Positions 9,212 to 17,712 of a stretch of DNA of 64,000 nt are shown here, piece after piece (position 1 is the first letter of the stretch; each line of letters starts with the position of its first letter). Made by a program: the position numbers and the translations under genes. Source of the DNA: JBMNFI01 sp050949225. GTDB taxonomy: Bacteria; Bacillota; Dehalobacteriia; UBA4068. The stretch covers positions 434,001-498,000 of the forward strand of contig JBMNFI010000001.1 of NCBI GenBank assembly GCA_050949225.1, in the 5' to 3' direction. Below the pieces are notes generated by a model. That model saw nothing but the letters and a program-made list of their open reading frames with translations. It was not told where the DNA came from and made no database searches.

Positions 9212-10517
9212 AGTTATTTCTCCTAATCTCATTTAAGATCATTTGCCGATATTCGGCAGCTAAAGCTTCCTGATCATGATAAGCTGTCAAATCCGGCAGC
9301 CGGCGTACAGAAAGTTTCCTTTTTACCCCCACAGTCTCCTCAATTTCCTTATCCCTATCCTCCGTGGTCGCAATTAAGGCCGATGCTCTCTTGGCAAAAA
9401 CTAAGCTCTCCAGCAAAGAATTACTGGCCAAACGATTAGCACCATGCACACCGTTACAGCTGGTCTCACCCACGGCAAAAAGATTTTTCAGGGAAGTGGC
9501 ACAATTAACATCAACCTTGATACCACCCATAAAATAATGCTGAACGGGGGTTACCGGAATATAATCCTTGGTTAAATCATACCCCTCATGCAAACAATAT
9601 TGATAAATATTAGGAAAACGTGTCTTAATGGTCTGCGGCGGCAAATGAGTCACAGACAGCCAAACGTAATCCGTGCCATCCAAGGCCATTTGCTTTTGAA
9701 TCTCTTTGGCCAGGACATCACGTGGCAGCAACTCGTCTACAAAGCGTTCATGACGGGCATTAAGTAAATAAGCTCCCTCACCCCGCACCGATTCAGAAAT
9801 CAAAAAACGGCGACCGGAATCCTGAGAATAAAATGCCGTAGGATGAATCTGGATATAACCAATATCCTGCAGTTCTATGCCATGTTTGATGGCGATGGCC
9901 AAAGCATCACCGGTGATATGTTCATAATTAGTCGAATTTTTGAACAAACCGCCCAAACCGCCGGTCGCTAAAATAGTTTGATGTGCCACAATGGGGATTA
10001 ATTGTCCCTTTTGATCACGGGCGATCACACCCTTACAAAGATCATCCTCCACAATTAAATCAACCATCGGTGTCTGATCCCAGATAGTCACATTAGGCAG
10101 CTTACGCACCTGAGCCAGCAATTTACCGGTAATTTCTTTACCTGTCATATCCTCATGATAAAGAATCCGATAAGTAGAATGCGCCCCCTCACGAGTATAA
10201 GCCAATTGGTCACCATCATGGTCAAACTCCACACCATATCTGATCAAATCCCTGATAATATCAGGAGATGATTTAATCATAATGGCCACAGATTCCAAAT
10301 TATTCTCGTAATGGCCGGCTTTAATGGTATCTTCAAAATAACTTTCATAGTCCTCCGGACTGCGTAAAGCCGAAATACCCCCCTGAGCCAAAAAGGAGTT
10401 GCTATTTTCCGGCACATCTTTAGTAATCATCAAAATATCCAAATTGCCAGGCAGTTGTAAAGCACAAAACAACCCGGCCGCCCCCGTTCCAACGATCACG
10501 ACATCTGTTTTTTTCAT
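9180..10517 (-). CDS. nadB: L-aspartate oxidase
   Basis: NadB oxidises aspartate to iminoaspartate using FAD; NadA then condenses it with dihydroxyacetone phosphate to quinolinate. The dinucleotide motif VIVGTGAAGLFCALQL is at residues 8-23. SNSFLAQGGISAL, LATGGLGGLFKNSTN and HPTAFYSQDSGRRFLISES are classic fumarate-reductase/aspartate-oxidase motifs. At 445 aa it is the short clostridial form, lacking most of the helical C-terminal extension of proteobacterial NadB (about 530 aa). The catalytic Arg region around GEGAYLLNARHERF is present. nadC overlaps its end. nadA is not adjacent upstream, so quinolinate synthase must be encoded elsewhere or NAD is salvaged. Confidence 0.92.
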   Translation of the reverse strand: MKKTDVVIVGTGAAGLFCALQLPGNLDILMITKDVPENSNSFLAQGGISALRSPEDYESYFEDTIKAGHYENNLESVAIMIKSSPDIIRDLIRYGVEFDHDGDQLAYTREGAHSTYRILYHEDMTGKEITGKLLAQVRKLPNVTIWDQTPMVDLIVEDDLCKGVIARDQKGQLIPIVAHQTILATGGLGGLFKNSTNYEHITGDALAIAIKHGIELQDIGYIQIHPTAFYSQDSGRRFLISESVRGEGAYLLNARHERFVDELLPRDVLAKEIQKQMALDGTDYVWLSVTHLPPQTIKTRFPNIYQYCLHEGYDLTKDYIPVTPVQHYFMGGIKVDVNCATSLKNLFAVGETSCNGVHGANRLASNSLLESLVFAKRASALIATTEDRDKEIEETVGVKRKLSVRRLPDLTAYHDQEALAAEYRQMILNEIRRNNYDLYVQWFDE

Positions 10518-11119
10518 TTTTGATAGCCTCTTTTCTCATTAAAGCTATTATTTGCTTTAGTGCTGATCCCTTTACCCACAAAATTTAGCCTGTAAGCACC
10601 GCTTTCTCGGTACTTTTAACAGTCAAACAGCAATCATCATCACAGCTTTGCATATATTCCATATTTTGGCACTATCAGCTGCAAAATATACTATAACGAA
10701 GTAACTGACACCAAATAGGTAACTGACACCTTAAATCGGCCGTCGGTTTCACCCAGAAAAAATGCCCGCGCCTCATGTCCGTTTAAATCATCAATTCAAC
10801 TGCAGAAATAGAGACCCTTATTATACATATATTTGTGTATAAATACACTTTTGCAGCACAGTATATCACAGTTTTTTCCCTCTGACAACAAATCAAGCTG
10901 CTTCAATCTCTAATTTTATCACATTAAACACTATTTTTCATCATTTTTTACAAATAATCGACGACTGACACTCCTCATACCCCTCCCTGATCAGAGTTTT
11001 ATCGCTGTTTTCAGCTTCCCTCCAATTATTTCACCTAAGATTTATAGCCGTAACAACAGATAAAAAATCAGTTCCAGCTGTTGACAATCCCAAAATGCCT
11101 GCAAGCGGCCTTTCAGCCA
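10518..11119. other. long intergenic leader of nadBC
   Basis: There is no credible ORF in about 600 bp. It contains a 12-bp direct repeat GTAACTGACACC at 10701-10712 and 10719-10730, and a 22-bp palindromic site at 10821-10842 (listed separately). The trpB-like terminator closes it on the right. It is unusually long for this compact strand and may hold the nadBC promoter and control sites. Confidence 0.5.
10821..10842. promoter_or_regulatory. palindromic candidate operator upstream of nadBC
   Basis: Exact 7-bp arms TTATACA and TGTATAA are separated by 8 bp, the geometry of a dimeric-repressor site. It is about 300 bp upstream of the nadB start. NAD-biosynthesis repressors such as NiaR would make sense, but I cannot match the site to a known consensus. 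Confidence 0.35.
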
Positions 11120-11120
11120 C

Positions 11121-11160
11121 AAAACAACACAGACCATCATCTTTGCGATGATGGTCTGTG
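11121..11160 (-). terminator. terminator of the TrpB2-like gene
   Basis: A perfect 14-bp stem (11128-11141 with 11147-11160, arm CACAGACCATCATC) has a 5-nt loop and TTGTTTT on the minus strand, 11 bp after the gene. Confidence 0.85.
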
Positions 11161-11171
11161 AAATAAATCCT

Positions 11172-12542
11172 TTATACCTGAGGTAAATCAGCCAAACTTT
11201 TCTTAAGTAAAGCTTCATCCAACTCCATATCCTCTAATTTACCGGATTTATAATTATCATAAGCCTGCATATCAAAAATACCGTTACCGCTCAGACAGAA
11301 AAGAATGGTTTTTTCTTCACCCGACTCTTTAGCGGCCAGCGCTTCATCAATAGCAGCTTTAATAGCATGAGAACTTTCCGGTGCCGGCAAAATGCCTTCT
11401 TCCCGTGCAAACAGCAAAGCAGCGTCAAAACATTCCGTCTGTTTGTAAGCCTTAGCCTCGACCAATTTATCATGATACAAACGACTCAAAATAGGCGAAG
11501 CACCATGATAGCGTAAGCCGCCGGCATGAATACCCGGTGGGATAAAATTTCTGCCCAAAGTATACATTTCTACTACCGGAGCCAATCCCGCCGTATCTCC
11601 ATAATCATAAGCAAAAACTCCCCTGGTCAAAGTAGGACAAGAGGTCGGCTCAACCGCCACACAACGCAGATCCGGTTTCTCACCGCTTAATTTATCCTTC
11701 AGAAAAGGGAAAGCAATTCCGCTGAAATTACTGCCGCCGCCGCAACAGGCAATCACAACATCCGGATAATCACCCGCTTTTTCCATCTGCAACAGGGCCT
11801 CTTCGCCAATCACTGTTTGATGAAGTGACACATGATTTAAAACACTGCCCAAGCAATAATGGGTATCCTCACGTGACAGAGTATCCTCCAAAGCTTCACC
11901 AATAGCAATACCCAAACTCCCCGAACAATTGGGATCTTCGGCCAGAACATTGCGGCCATATTGAGTAAGAGTGCTGGGGCTGGGCACTACCTTACCATTA
12001 AACAACTGCATAAAAGAACGGCGATAAGGCTTACCTTCATAGCTGACCTTCACCATATAAACCATGCACTCTAAATCAAAACGATCACAGGCAATGGATA
12101 AAGCACACGCCCATTGTCCGGCGCCCGTTTCCGTAGCAATACGCTTAATACCCTCTTGTTTATTATAATAAACTTGCGCAATGGCAGAATTTAGTTTATG
12201 GCTGCCGCTGGCATTGTTACCCTCGTATTTATAATAGATCTTGGCTGGTGTATCCAGCGCTTTTTCCAAAAAAGTCGCCCTAATCAAAGGGGTTGACCTC
12301 CAAGAAGTATAGGCCTCTTGCACCTCTTGAGGAATTTCAATAAAGCGATCAGTCGTATTGACCTCCTGCTTAACCAATTCCTGCGCAAAAATAGGCGCCA
12401 TATCCTCCGCTTGGGCAGGTTTCAGCGTTTGCGGATGCAGACTCGGTGATACCGGAGTCGGCAAATCAGCCTGAATATTATACCATGCCTTAGGAATCTC
12501 ATGCACGCCTAAATAAATCTTGTTTTCAATTCTCTTACTCAT
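11172..12542 (-). CDS. trpB: TrpB2-like tryptophan synthase beta chain (PLP)
   Basis: A fold type II PLP enzyme of the TrpB2 subclass, 456 aa against about 400 aa for TrpB1. The PLP lysine lies in GSHKLNSAIAQ (about residue 116) and the phosphate-binding glycine loop is CCGGGSNFSG. The N-terminal extension (KAWYNIQADLPTPVSPSLHP) and insertions are TrpB2 hallmarks. TrpB2 condenses indole with serine; some members act without TrpA as indole salvage enzymes or on phosphoserine. No trpA or other trp gene lies nearby, so this is a stand-alone copy with its own terminator. A single mutation-free frame and good SD context suggest it is active. Whether it supplies tryptophan or recycles indole is not visible here. 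Confidence 0.88.
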   Translation of the reverse strand: MSKRIENKIYLGVHEIPKAWYNIQADLPTPVSPSLHPQTLKPAQAEDMAPIFAQELVKQEVNTTDRFIEIPQEVQEAYTSWRSTPLIRATFLEKALDTPAKIYYKYEGNNASGSHKLNSAIAQVYYNKQEGIKRIATETGAGQWACALSIACDRFDLECMVYMVKVSYEGKPYRRSFMQLFNGKVVPSPSTLTQYGRNVLAEDPNCSGSLGIAIGEALEDTLSREDTHYCLGSVLNHVSLHQTVIGEEALLQMEKAGDYPDVVIACCGGGSNFSGIAFPFLKDKLSGEKPDLRCVAVEPTSCPTLTRGVFAYDYGDTAGLAPVVEMYTLGRNFIPPGIHAGGLRYHGASPILSRLYHDKLVEAKAYKQTECFDAALLFAREEGILPAPESSHAIKAAIDEALAAKESGEEKTILFCLSGNGIFDMQAYDNYKSGKLEDMELDEALLKKSLADLPQV

Positions 12543-12666
12543 CTCAACTCAGCTCCTCTAATATTTGGCTATGTCCTCAACTCATCTTCAACCATTGACA
12601 CCCTTTGCAGCATAGCCATTGCTCACTATTATAACATATTTATCACCGGATGCAAATGTTTTTTTA

Positions 12667-13422
12667 TCACCCTGATCGATCCTCTTTTTCCCAAAGGTCT
12701 TTACACAAAATCAAGGCCTGTTTTTCCAGGCGAGACACCTGCACTTGAGAAATATTTAATTGTTCTGCCACCTGCGCTTGCGTTTGATCAAGAAAGTAAC
12801 GCCAATAAATTATTTTATAAAGCCTTTGCGGCAATTGCTCCAACAGCAGTTTAAAGTGCACTGTTTCAGCCTGGTCCTCACATCTAAGCAAATTATCTAG
12901 CAGCAAATTATCTTGACCTGTCGGCGCAAAAAGAGAAACAACCTGCTGCATCGATTCCAATGTTTCCACAATTTTTTCTTCTGAAAGCTCCAAATGTGCG
13001 GCCAGCTGTGCCACACTGGGCTCCTGACCGCTTTCAGAAAACCACTTTTCACGTGCTTGGCGAATCATGCTTGCTTGCTCTTTTAAGGAACGGTTAAGAT
13101 GCACCGTACCATCATCACGAAGATAGCGGCGAATTTCCCCCATAATCATCGGCACTGCATAAGTAGAAAAGGCCACCCCTCGGGCATGATCAAAGCGATT
13201 AATGGCTTTAATCAAACCAATGGCGCCGATCTGGATAAGATCTTCCCGCTCTTTACCACTATCTCGAAAACGCCCGACAATACTGATAATCAAACGCAAA
13301 TTACCCTCTACCAGAGCTGCTTTTGCGGACTCATCACCCTTTTGCGCTTTTTGCAACAAAACCAACTGCTCCTCTCGAGAAAGACAAGGCGCAGCTGCCA
13401 GCTTATAAGAAAGAGCCTCCAT
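12667..13422 (-). CDS. sigF: RNA polymerase sigma-F, forespore sigma factor
   Basis: The first compartment-specific sporulation sigma factor, active in the forespore. The 251-aa product shows region 2 (NLRLIISIVGRFRDSG, GLIKAINRFDHARGVAFSTY), region 3 (RSLKEQASMIRQAREKW) and region 4 (IIYWRYFLDQTQAQVAEQLN, then SQVQVSRLEKQALIL). It is the last gene of spoIIAA-spoIIAB-sigF, whose order identifies it among the sporulation sigma factors. It is normally held inactive by SpoIIAB until SpoIIE dephosphorylates SpoIIAA. The gap to spoIIAB is 13 bp. Confidence 0.95.
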   Translation of the reverse strand: MEALSYKLAAAPCLSREEQLVLLQKAQKGDESAKAALVEGNLRLIISIVGRFRDSGKEREDLIQIGAIGLIKAINRFDHARGVAFSTYAVPMIMGEIRRYLRDDGTVHLNRSLKEQASMIRQAREKWFSESGQEPSVAQLAAHLELSEEKIVETLESMQQVVSLFAPTGQDNLLLDNLLRCEDQAETVHFKLLLEQLPQRLYKIIYWRYFLDQTQAQVAEQLNISQVQVSRLEKQALILCKDLWEKEDRSG

Positions 13423-13435
13423 GCCTTCACCCGTC

Positions 13436-13918
13436 TTATCCTTCCCCCCGAGAGAGTTCAGGAAGTCTTTTGCTCATGGTGACCGTAGTGCCTTTACACA
13501 CGACCGAATGCACCTGTACTTCATCCATAAAGGATTGCATAAAGGAAAACCCTAAACCCATACGTTCGGCATCCGAAGAAAAATTAGCCTGCATAGCCTC
13601 GTGAACATCTGCAATACCCACGCCGCTGTCCTCAATAGAGATGGTCAAAAGATCATCCGTCACCGTAACCGACATCCCCACCAAGCAATGGGGATTATTA
13701 CCATAACCATGAATTATAGCATTAGAAACCGCCTCACTGACCGCCACCTTGATTTCATCAAGATCGGCCAGCGTTAAATCGTGTTCTGCCACTAAAGCGG
13801 CTACGATTAGGCGTGCCAAAGCAGCATTTTTACCAATACTTTGAAATTGCATCTTGACTTGGTTGGTCTTTTGAGCCACCCCTGTCTTTCTCATTTGCAA
13901 CACAGCCTCCGTTGTCAT
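13436..13918 (-). CDS. spoIIAB: anti-sigma-F factor, serine kinase
   Basis: SpoIIAB binds sigma-F and phosphorylates SpoIIAA. The 160-aa GHKL kinase has the N box EAVSNAIIHGYG, the ATP-lid region SIEDSGVGIADVHEA, and MGLGFSFMQSFMDEVQV. It is about 14 residues longer at the N-terminus than the usual 146 aa. GGAGGG is spaced 8 nt from ATG 13918, which supports the longer start; the next in-frame ATG (at the start of MQFQSIGKNA) has no SD. The SD lies inside the end of spoIIAA, so translation is coupled. Confidence 0.95.
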   Translation of the reverse strand: MTTEAVLQMRKTGVAQKTNQVKMQFQSIGKNAALARLIVAALVAEHDLTLADLDEIKVAVSEAVSNAIIHGYGNNPHCLVGMSVTVTDDLLTISIEDSGVGIADVHEAMQANFSSDAERMGLGFSFMQSFMDEVQVHSVVCKGTTVTMSKRLPELSRGEG

Positions 13919-13919
13919 A

Positions 13920-14267
13920 TTACATTCCCTCCTTTAGGCGAGCGATGCGTGTTTTAATCGGCTCCTCCACAGCAATTACGCGAGTCAAGCCGGAAAGCTC
14001 TATAATTTTATAAATCTGCGGTGAGCAGCCTACAATAGAAACCTTCCCGCCCAGCGGTGCCAGCTGTCGATAACGTCCCAGTATAACACCTAAACCGGAA
14101 CTGTCGATAAAGGTCACCTTACTGAAATCAAAAACCAGGATTTTAGCGGCATACTTTTTAAGAGCGTTAGTTAATTCATGGCGCAAAGAATCAGCCACCA
14201 AAAGGTCTAAATCTCCTGCCGGCTGCACCCAAATTCCATGCTTAATTAATTCTATCTTCAATTGCAT
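13920..14267 (-). CDS. spoIIAA: anti-sigma-F factor antagonist
   Basis: A STAS-domain protein that frees sigma-F by binding SpoIIAB when unphosphorylated. From ATG 14267 (GGAGG, 7-8 nt spacing) the product is 116 aa, the family size; the longer frame to 14351 has no SD. The phosphorylated serine lies in VTFIDSSGLGVILGRY, the invariant DSSGLGV motif. It heads the operon spoIIAA-spoIIAB-sigF and has a candidate sigma-H promoter 40 bp upstream. Confidence 0.95.
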   Translation of the reverse strand: MQLKIELIKHGIWVQPAGDLDLLVADSLRHELTNALKKYAAKILVFDFSKVTFIDSSGLGVILGRYRQLAPLGGKVSIVGCSPQIYKIIELSGLTRVIAVEEPIKTRIARLKEGM

Positions 14268-14307
14268 AGACAATCCTCCAAAGGCATATTTTGTAGATTT
14301 GTTATCT

Positions 14308-14336
14308 AATTTCGCTTTTAAAAGAACAAATCCTTT
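14308..14336 (-). promoter_or_regulatory. candidate sigma-H promoter of the spoIIA operon
   Basis: On the minus strand AAAGGATTT (14328-14336) and AGCGAAATT (14308-14316) are 11 bp apart. The sigma-H pattern is RnAGGAWWW, 11-12 bp, RnnGAATWW; one core base differs. It ends about 41 bp before the spoIIAA start, where spoIIA of Bacillus is also driven by sigma-H. Confidence 0.6.
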
Positions 14337-14374
14337 TGCGCATTCTGCCACTATAACACTAAGATTGTCGAAAA

Positions 14375-14414
14375 AAACAGCCCACCTTTTTGTTAACTAA
14401 AAGGTGAACTGTTT
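14375..14414 (-). terminator. terminator between dacF and spoIIAA
   Basis: Arms AAACAGCCCACCTTTT and AAAAGGTGAACTGTTT pair with a 2-nt internal mismatch. T residues follow on the minus strand. It separates dacF transcription from the spoIIA promoter. Confidence 0.65.
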
Positions 14415-14499
14415 CTTTTAAAGACAGATAAAAAACTTTTTTCACGGATCTTGCTTGCTATGTAAAAGTTCAATGGTTTAAATCCTTTTAAATACAGGT

Positions 14500-15636
14500 T
14501 TAAATACAGGTAAAGAATTTTTTCCATGTACCCCACATCGAGCCGCGTGCCACGGCCTCTTTAGTAACCAAGTTATAAACGGCCACCTGTTTTCCGTTCG
14601 CCAACAGTTCCAGCTTACCGGCAACCTGCCCCGCCTCAAAAGGGGCTTCCAGCTCTGTCGGCACAGAGGTTGTCACTGATAATTTTTGATCATCACCTTT
14701 TTTCAAGAGGCAGCCCACATCACTTTTAACCACCAGCTTAATCTCAGCAGAGCGACCTTTAGCAACAGGGATTTCACTGATTACCGTTTCCGCCTCGTAA
14801 AGACGCTTAAATTGATATGTATTAAAACCATAATTCAATAATTTCATCGATTCCGTAAAATGCCCTTTGGCCTCTTCCACTCCCATAACAACGGAAATCA
14901 AACGTGTCCCGTCACGATCGACAACACTCGCTAAATTGCGCCCGGCCTCCGGCGTATAACCGGTTTTCAACCCCTTGCAGCCATCGTACCATTTAAGTAA
15001 ACGATTGGTATTCCAAAGCTTAAGCGGCTTAGGTTCAGGGCGAAAATCATACTCATAAATTGTCGTGTATTCCAGCAAACCGGGCGTATTAATGGCACAA
15101 AAGGATAACTTTGCCAAATCGGCAGCTGTTGTATAATGATTTTCATCGTGTAAGCCATGAGCATTAGTAAAATTTGTGCCGCTCATACCCAATTGCCGAG
15201 CCTTTTCATTCATCATTTTGATAAATCCCTGATTAGAACCGGCAATAAACTCAGCCATTGCCACACTGGCATCATTACCGCTGCCCACGGCAATAGCAAT
15301 AATCATCTCTCTAACGCTGCGTGTTTCCCCTTCAAAGAGGTAAACTTGAGATCCGCCCATAGAGGCTGCTTCTTTACTGGTTGTGACCTGATCATCGAGA
15401 TTAATTTTACCATTGTTGAGAGCCTCCATGGCCAAAACTAAAGTCATAATTTTAGTAGTACTGGCAGGATAAAGCCGTTGATCAGAATTTTTTTCACAAA
15501 CAGTCTGACCACTGTTACCATCCAATAAGACATAAGCTTGAGCCGTCAAACCCAAATCGTCTTCGGCCGCATAAGCCGCAAAGGGAAAAGCCCATAAAGC
15601 CAGTATCATTATAGCTGCAAAAATTACTCTTCTCAT
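14500..15636 (-). CDS. dacF: D-alanyl-D-alanine carboxypeptidase, DacF type
   Basis: A penicillin-binding protein that trims the terminal D-Ala of peptidoglycan stem peptides. ATG 15636 has AAGGGGG upstream and opens directly into a signal peptide (MRRVIFAAIMILALWAF, cleavage near AYA-AED), giving 378 aa; the longer frame to 15720 lacks this. The three active-site motifs are present: Ser59-x-x-Lys62 (STTK), Ser119-Gly-Asn and Lys224-Thr-Gly. The C-terminal PBP5-like beta domain is present, with a short amphipathic tail (GSMWGTWKKFF) that probably docks on the membrane. Its position just upstream of spoIIA is the conserved sporulation location of dacF, where it adjusts spore cortex cross-linking. 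Confidence 0.93.
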   Translation of the reverse strand: MRRVIFAAIMILALWAFPFAAYAAEDDLGLTAQAYVLLDGNSGQTVCEKNSDQRLYPASTTKIMTLVLAMEALNNGKINLDDQVTTSKEAASMGGSQVYLFEGETRSVREMIIAIAVGSGNDASVAMAEFIAGSNQGFIKMMNEKARQLGMSGTNFTNAHGLHDENHYTTAADLAKLSFCAINTPGLLEYTTIYEYDFRPEPKPLKLWNTNRLLKWYDGCKGLKTGYTPEAGRNLASVVDRDGTRLISVVMGVEEAKGHFTESMKLLNYGFNTYQFKRLYEAETVISEIPVAKGRSAEIKLVVKSDVGCLLKKGDDQKLSVTTSVPTELEAPFEAGQVAGKLELLANGKQVAVYNLVTKEAVARGSMWGTWKKFFTCI

Positions 15637-15691
15637 CGCAAAACCCCCTTCATTATCTAAAGATATGAACAGGCTTGCTTTTTTATGACAG

Positions 15692-16594
15692 CTATTTAGC
15701 GCGCGGATGGTGCTGATCATAAGCCTCCCGCAGCCGCCCTCTGGTAATATAAGTGTAAATTTGCGTGGTCGAAATATCGGTATGTCCCAAAATCTCCTGC
15801 ACTATCCGCAAATCGGCCCCATTTTCCAAAAGATGTGTCGCCACAGAATGGCGCATGGTATGCGGACTCAATTCCAGCCCCATCATCTGTCCGTAATTTT
15901 TGATGATCTTCCAAAAACCTTGTCGAGAAAGAGTGCCGCCGCGTACATTCAAAAAAAGCTTAGAACTGGTTTTTCGTTTACCTAAATCAGGACGCCCTTC
16001 GGCCAAATAATGTTTAACAGCCTTTACGGCCGCCCCGCTAAGGGGTAAAATCCGCTCCTTTGCGCCCTTTCCCAGCACACGCACAAATCCCATCTCTAAA
16101 TTAAGATCCGCCTCCTCAAGATTTAAAAGCTCCGAAACACGCAAGCCACAAGCATACATAACCTCCAACATCGCTTGATCACGCAAACCCAGCGGTTTAT
16201 TGGTTGCCGGAAGCGATAAAAGTTTTTCCACCTGATCCTGGTATAAAACCTGAGGAAAAATCTGCGGCTTTTTGGGCATTTCCAGATTAAGAGTTGGATC
16301 TTTTTCGATAATATCTTCTGCAGCCAAAAAATGACAAAAGGATTTGATGGAAGCCATATAACGAGCATTAGTAGCGGGCTTTTTATCCTCTTGCATCAAT
16401 TTATAAATAAAAGCAATAATCAGATCAGAGGTTATCTCCTGTGGTGTCAAAAGGTTTTGCGCCGCCATAAATTCACCAAAAGCAGACAGGTCAAAGCGGT
16501 AGCTGACAATAGTGTTATCTGCCAGACCCCGCTCGACCTGTAAATAATCTAAAAATATTTCTATGTATCGCTTCATAATTTGGTCATCGACCAT
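15692..16594 (-). CDS. xerD: site-specific tyrosine recombinase XerD
   Basis: XerD resolves chromosome dimers at dif with XerC or a partner. The 300-aa length is standard. The SAM-like N-terminal domain covers residues 8-95. The catalytic residues are Arg152 (ACGLRVSELL), a lysine in GKGAKERILP, His245 and Arg248 (HTMRHS), His271 (LGHTDIS) and Tyr280 (QIYTYI). The xerD-dacF-spoIIA neighbourhood is the same as in Bacillus, which supports chromosomal XerD rather than an element integrase. Confidence 0.93.
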   Translation of the reverse strand: MVDDQIMKRYIEIFLDYLQVERGLADNTIVSYRFDLSAFGEFMAAQNLLTPQEITSDLIIAFIYKLMQEDKKPATNARYMASIKSFCHFLAAEDIIEKDPTLNLEMPKKPQIFPQVLYQDQVEKLLSLPATNKPLGLRDQAMLEVMYACGLRVSELLNLEEADLNLEMGFVRVLGKGAKERILPLSGAAVKAVKHYLAEGRPDLGKRKTSSKLFLNVRGGTLSRQGFWKIIKNYGQMMGLELSPHTMRHSVATHLLENGADLRIVQEILGHTDISTTQIYTYITRGRLREAYDQHHPRAK

Positions 16595-16651
16595 GAAAGC
16601 ACCGCTCCTTTACCTACTGAAAGAAGTTCTGCATTGGCGGTCGCTAACCCT

Positions 16652-16930
16652 TTATTCAGCAGCCAATATCCCTGCCATTTCTGCTACATATTCCGTGTTG
16701 GGAAAGTTTATATTACCATTGACTCGCATCGGCTCTCCCGGATAGTCCGGCTCGTAATTTTCATTGGCCGTTTGACTGATTTCCCCTCCTACAAAACGCT
16801 CCATCGCTCCTGCCCGTACCAAAGAATTATAAAAAAGCGGTAAGAGAAGCGTCAGCAAAACCACTACTAGAGCGATCTTTAAGAGCATTTGCAATTTTTT
16901 TTTCGGCTTGGTCATGGCAAAAAAGATCAT
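16652..16930 (-). CDS. small single-pass membrane protein, YqzK-like position
   Basis: A 92-aa product from ATG 16930 (GGGGTG upstream). A basic N-terminus (TKPKKKLQ) precedes one transmembrane segment at about 16-36 (LKIALVVVLLTLLLPLFYNS); the rest is an outside, acidic tail. I cannot assign a family from sequence. It sits between spoIIM and xerD, where Bacillus encodes the small membrane protein YqzK (DUF4227), so it may be the counterpart. The function is unknown. Confidence 0.65.
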   Translation of the reverse strand: MIFFAMTKPKKKLQMLLKIALVVVLLTLLLPLFYNSLVRAGAMERFVGGEISQTANENYEPDYPGEPMRVNGNINFPNTEYVAEMAGILAAE

Positions 16931-16946
16931 CAATTATCACCCCTTC

Positions 16947-17585
16947 TCAAATTACAGCCAAAAACATTTGTAAAAACAGCGGCGCCACCCATCCCTGCAC
17001 TAAAGAAGCCAACAATAAAATTATGGCAACCAGTAAAAAAGACTGCGAATACTTTCCTAAAACTGTGATAAAAAGTTCTGAATTTTGCTGCCTCCACAGG
17101 CGATCTCGAGAAAAAATCACCGCCTGATAAACGGAAAAAATAAAAATGGGTATAAGCAACAAATTCTGGGGAAGAATTGTTAAAAGCACCAGCACAAAGC
17201 CTTTTGACAAGCTTTGGCTTAATAAAATACTAATACTGAAACCTAAGGTAAACCCCTTATAAAAAAGTACGGGTACGCTGAGAAATCCTCCCACCACACT
17301 AACACCAAAAACCCAAATCAACAGCAACATCCCACCATTAAAAAGCAAACAGTTGAAAGCCTCCTGCCAACCATTAATGTTAGCCGTGGGCACTTGATTA
17401 ATCAAAGTGGCAGCAAAATTTTGCACTTCCCCCACTTGCGCCTGCGGTAAGGCCGTCGGTGCTACCACCCCGATAATAATACCGCCAAGAAGGACTGCTG
17501 CCAGCAAAATATAAGCAGGTAAAGCCTCTCTTATGTGTCCAAAAAGACCATAACTAATGGTTTGCCCCATGCTTTTTTCCACCAC
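16947..17585 (-). CDS. spoIIM: stage II sporulation protein M
   Basis: SpoIIM is a subunit of the DMP complex (SpoIID-SpoIIM-SpoIIP) that thins septal peptidoglycan for forespore engulfment. The 212-aa protein has about five hydrophobic segments (YILLAAVLLGGIIIGVVAP, LLIWVFGVSVVGGFLSVPVL, LLIPIFIFSVYQAVIF and others) and the family stretch YKGFTLGFSI. An AGGAGG box lies 5 nt before the first of two GTG codons. The synteny with xerD and dacF agrees. Confidence 0.92.
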   Translation of the reverse strand: MVEKSMGQTISYGLFGHIREALPAYILLAAVLLGGIIIGVVAPTALPQAQVGEVQNFAATLINQVPTANINGWQEAFNCLLFNGGMLLLIWVFGVSVVGGFLSVPVLFYKGFTLGFSISILLSQSLSKGFVLVLLTILPQNLLLIPIFIFSVYQAVIFSRDRLWRQQNSELFITVLGKYSQSFLLVAIILLLASLVQGWVAPLFLQMFLAVI

Positions 17586-17660
17586 AGATTCCTCCTTTAC
17601 TCTCTAAGTTTATGCTCCCAAAAAAACAATTATAACTTACTGTAAAGCATTTAAAATAAA

Positions 17661-17686
17661 AAAACACGCCTTTAAAGGCGTGTTTT
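17661..17686 (-). terminator. terminator of the GDPD gene
   Basis: Perfect 10-bp arms AAAACACGCC/GGCGTGTTTT with a 6-nt loop and T-rich flanks on both strands. It can stop transcription from 17713 leftwards. Confidence 0.8.
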
Positions 17687-17712
17687 AAAATTCCAAGATT
17701 AACTTCCGACAA

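Noticed and set aside
15692..16594. Integrase of a mobile element
   Set aside because: The xerD-dacF-spoIIA synteny shows it is the chromosomal XerD.
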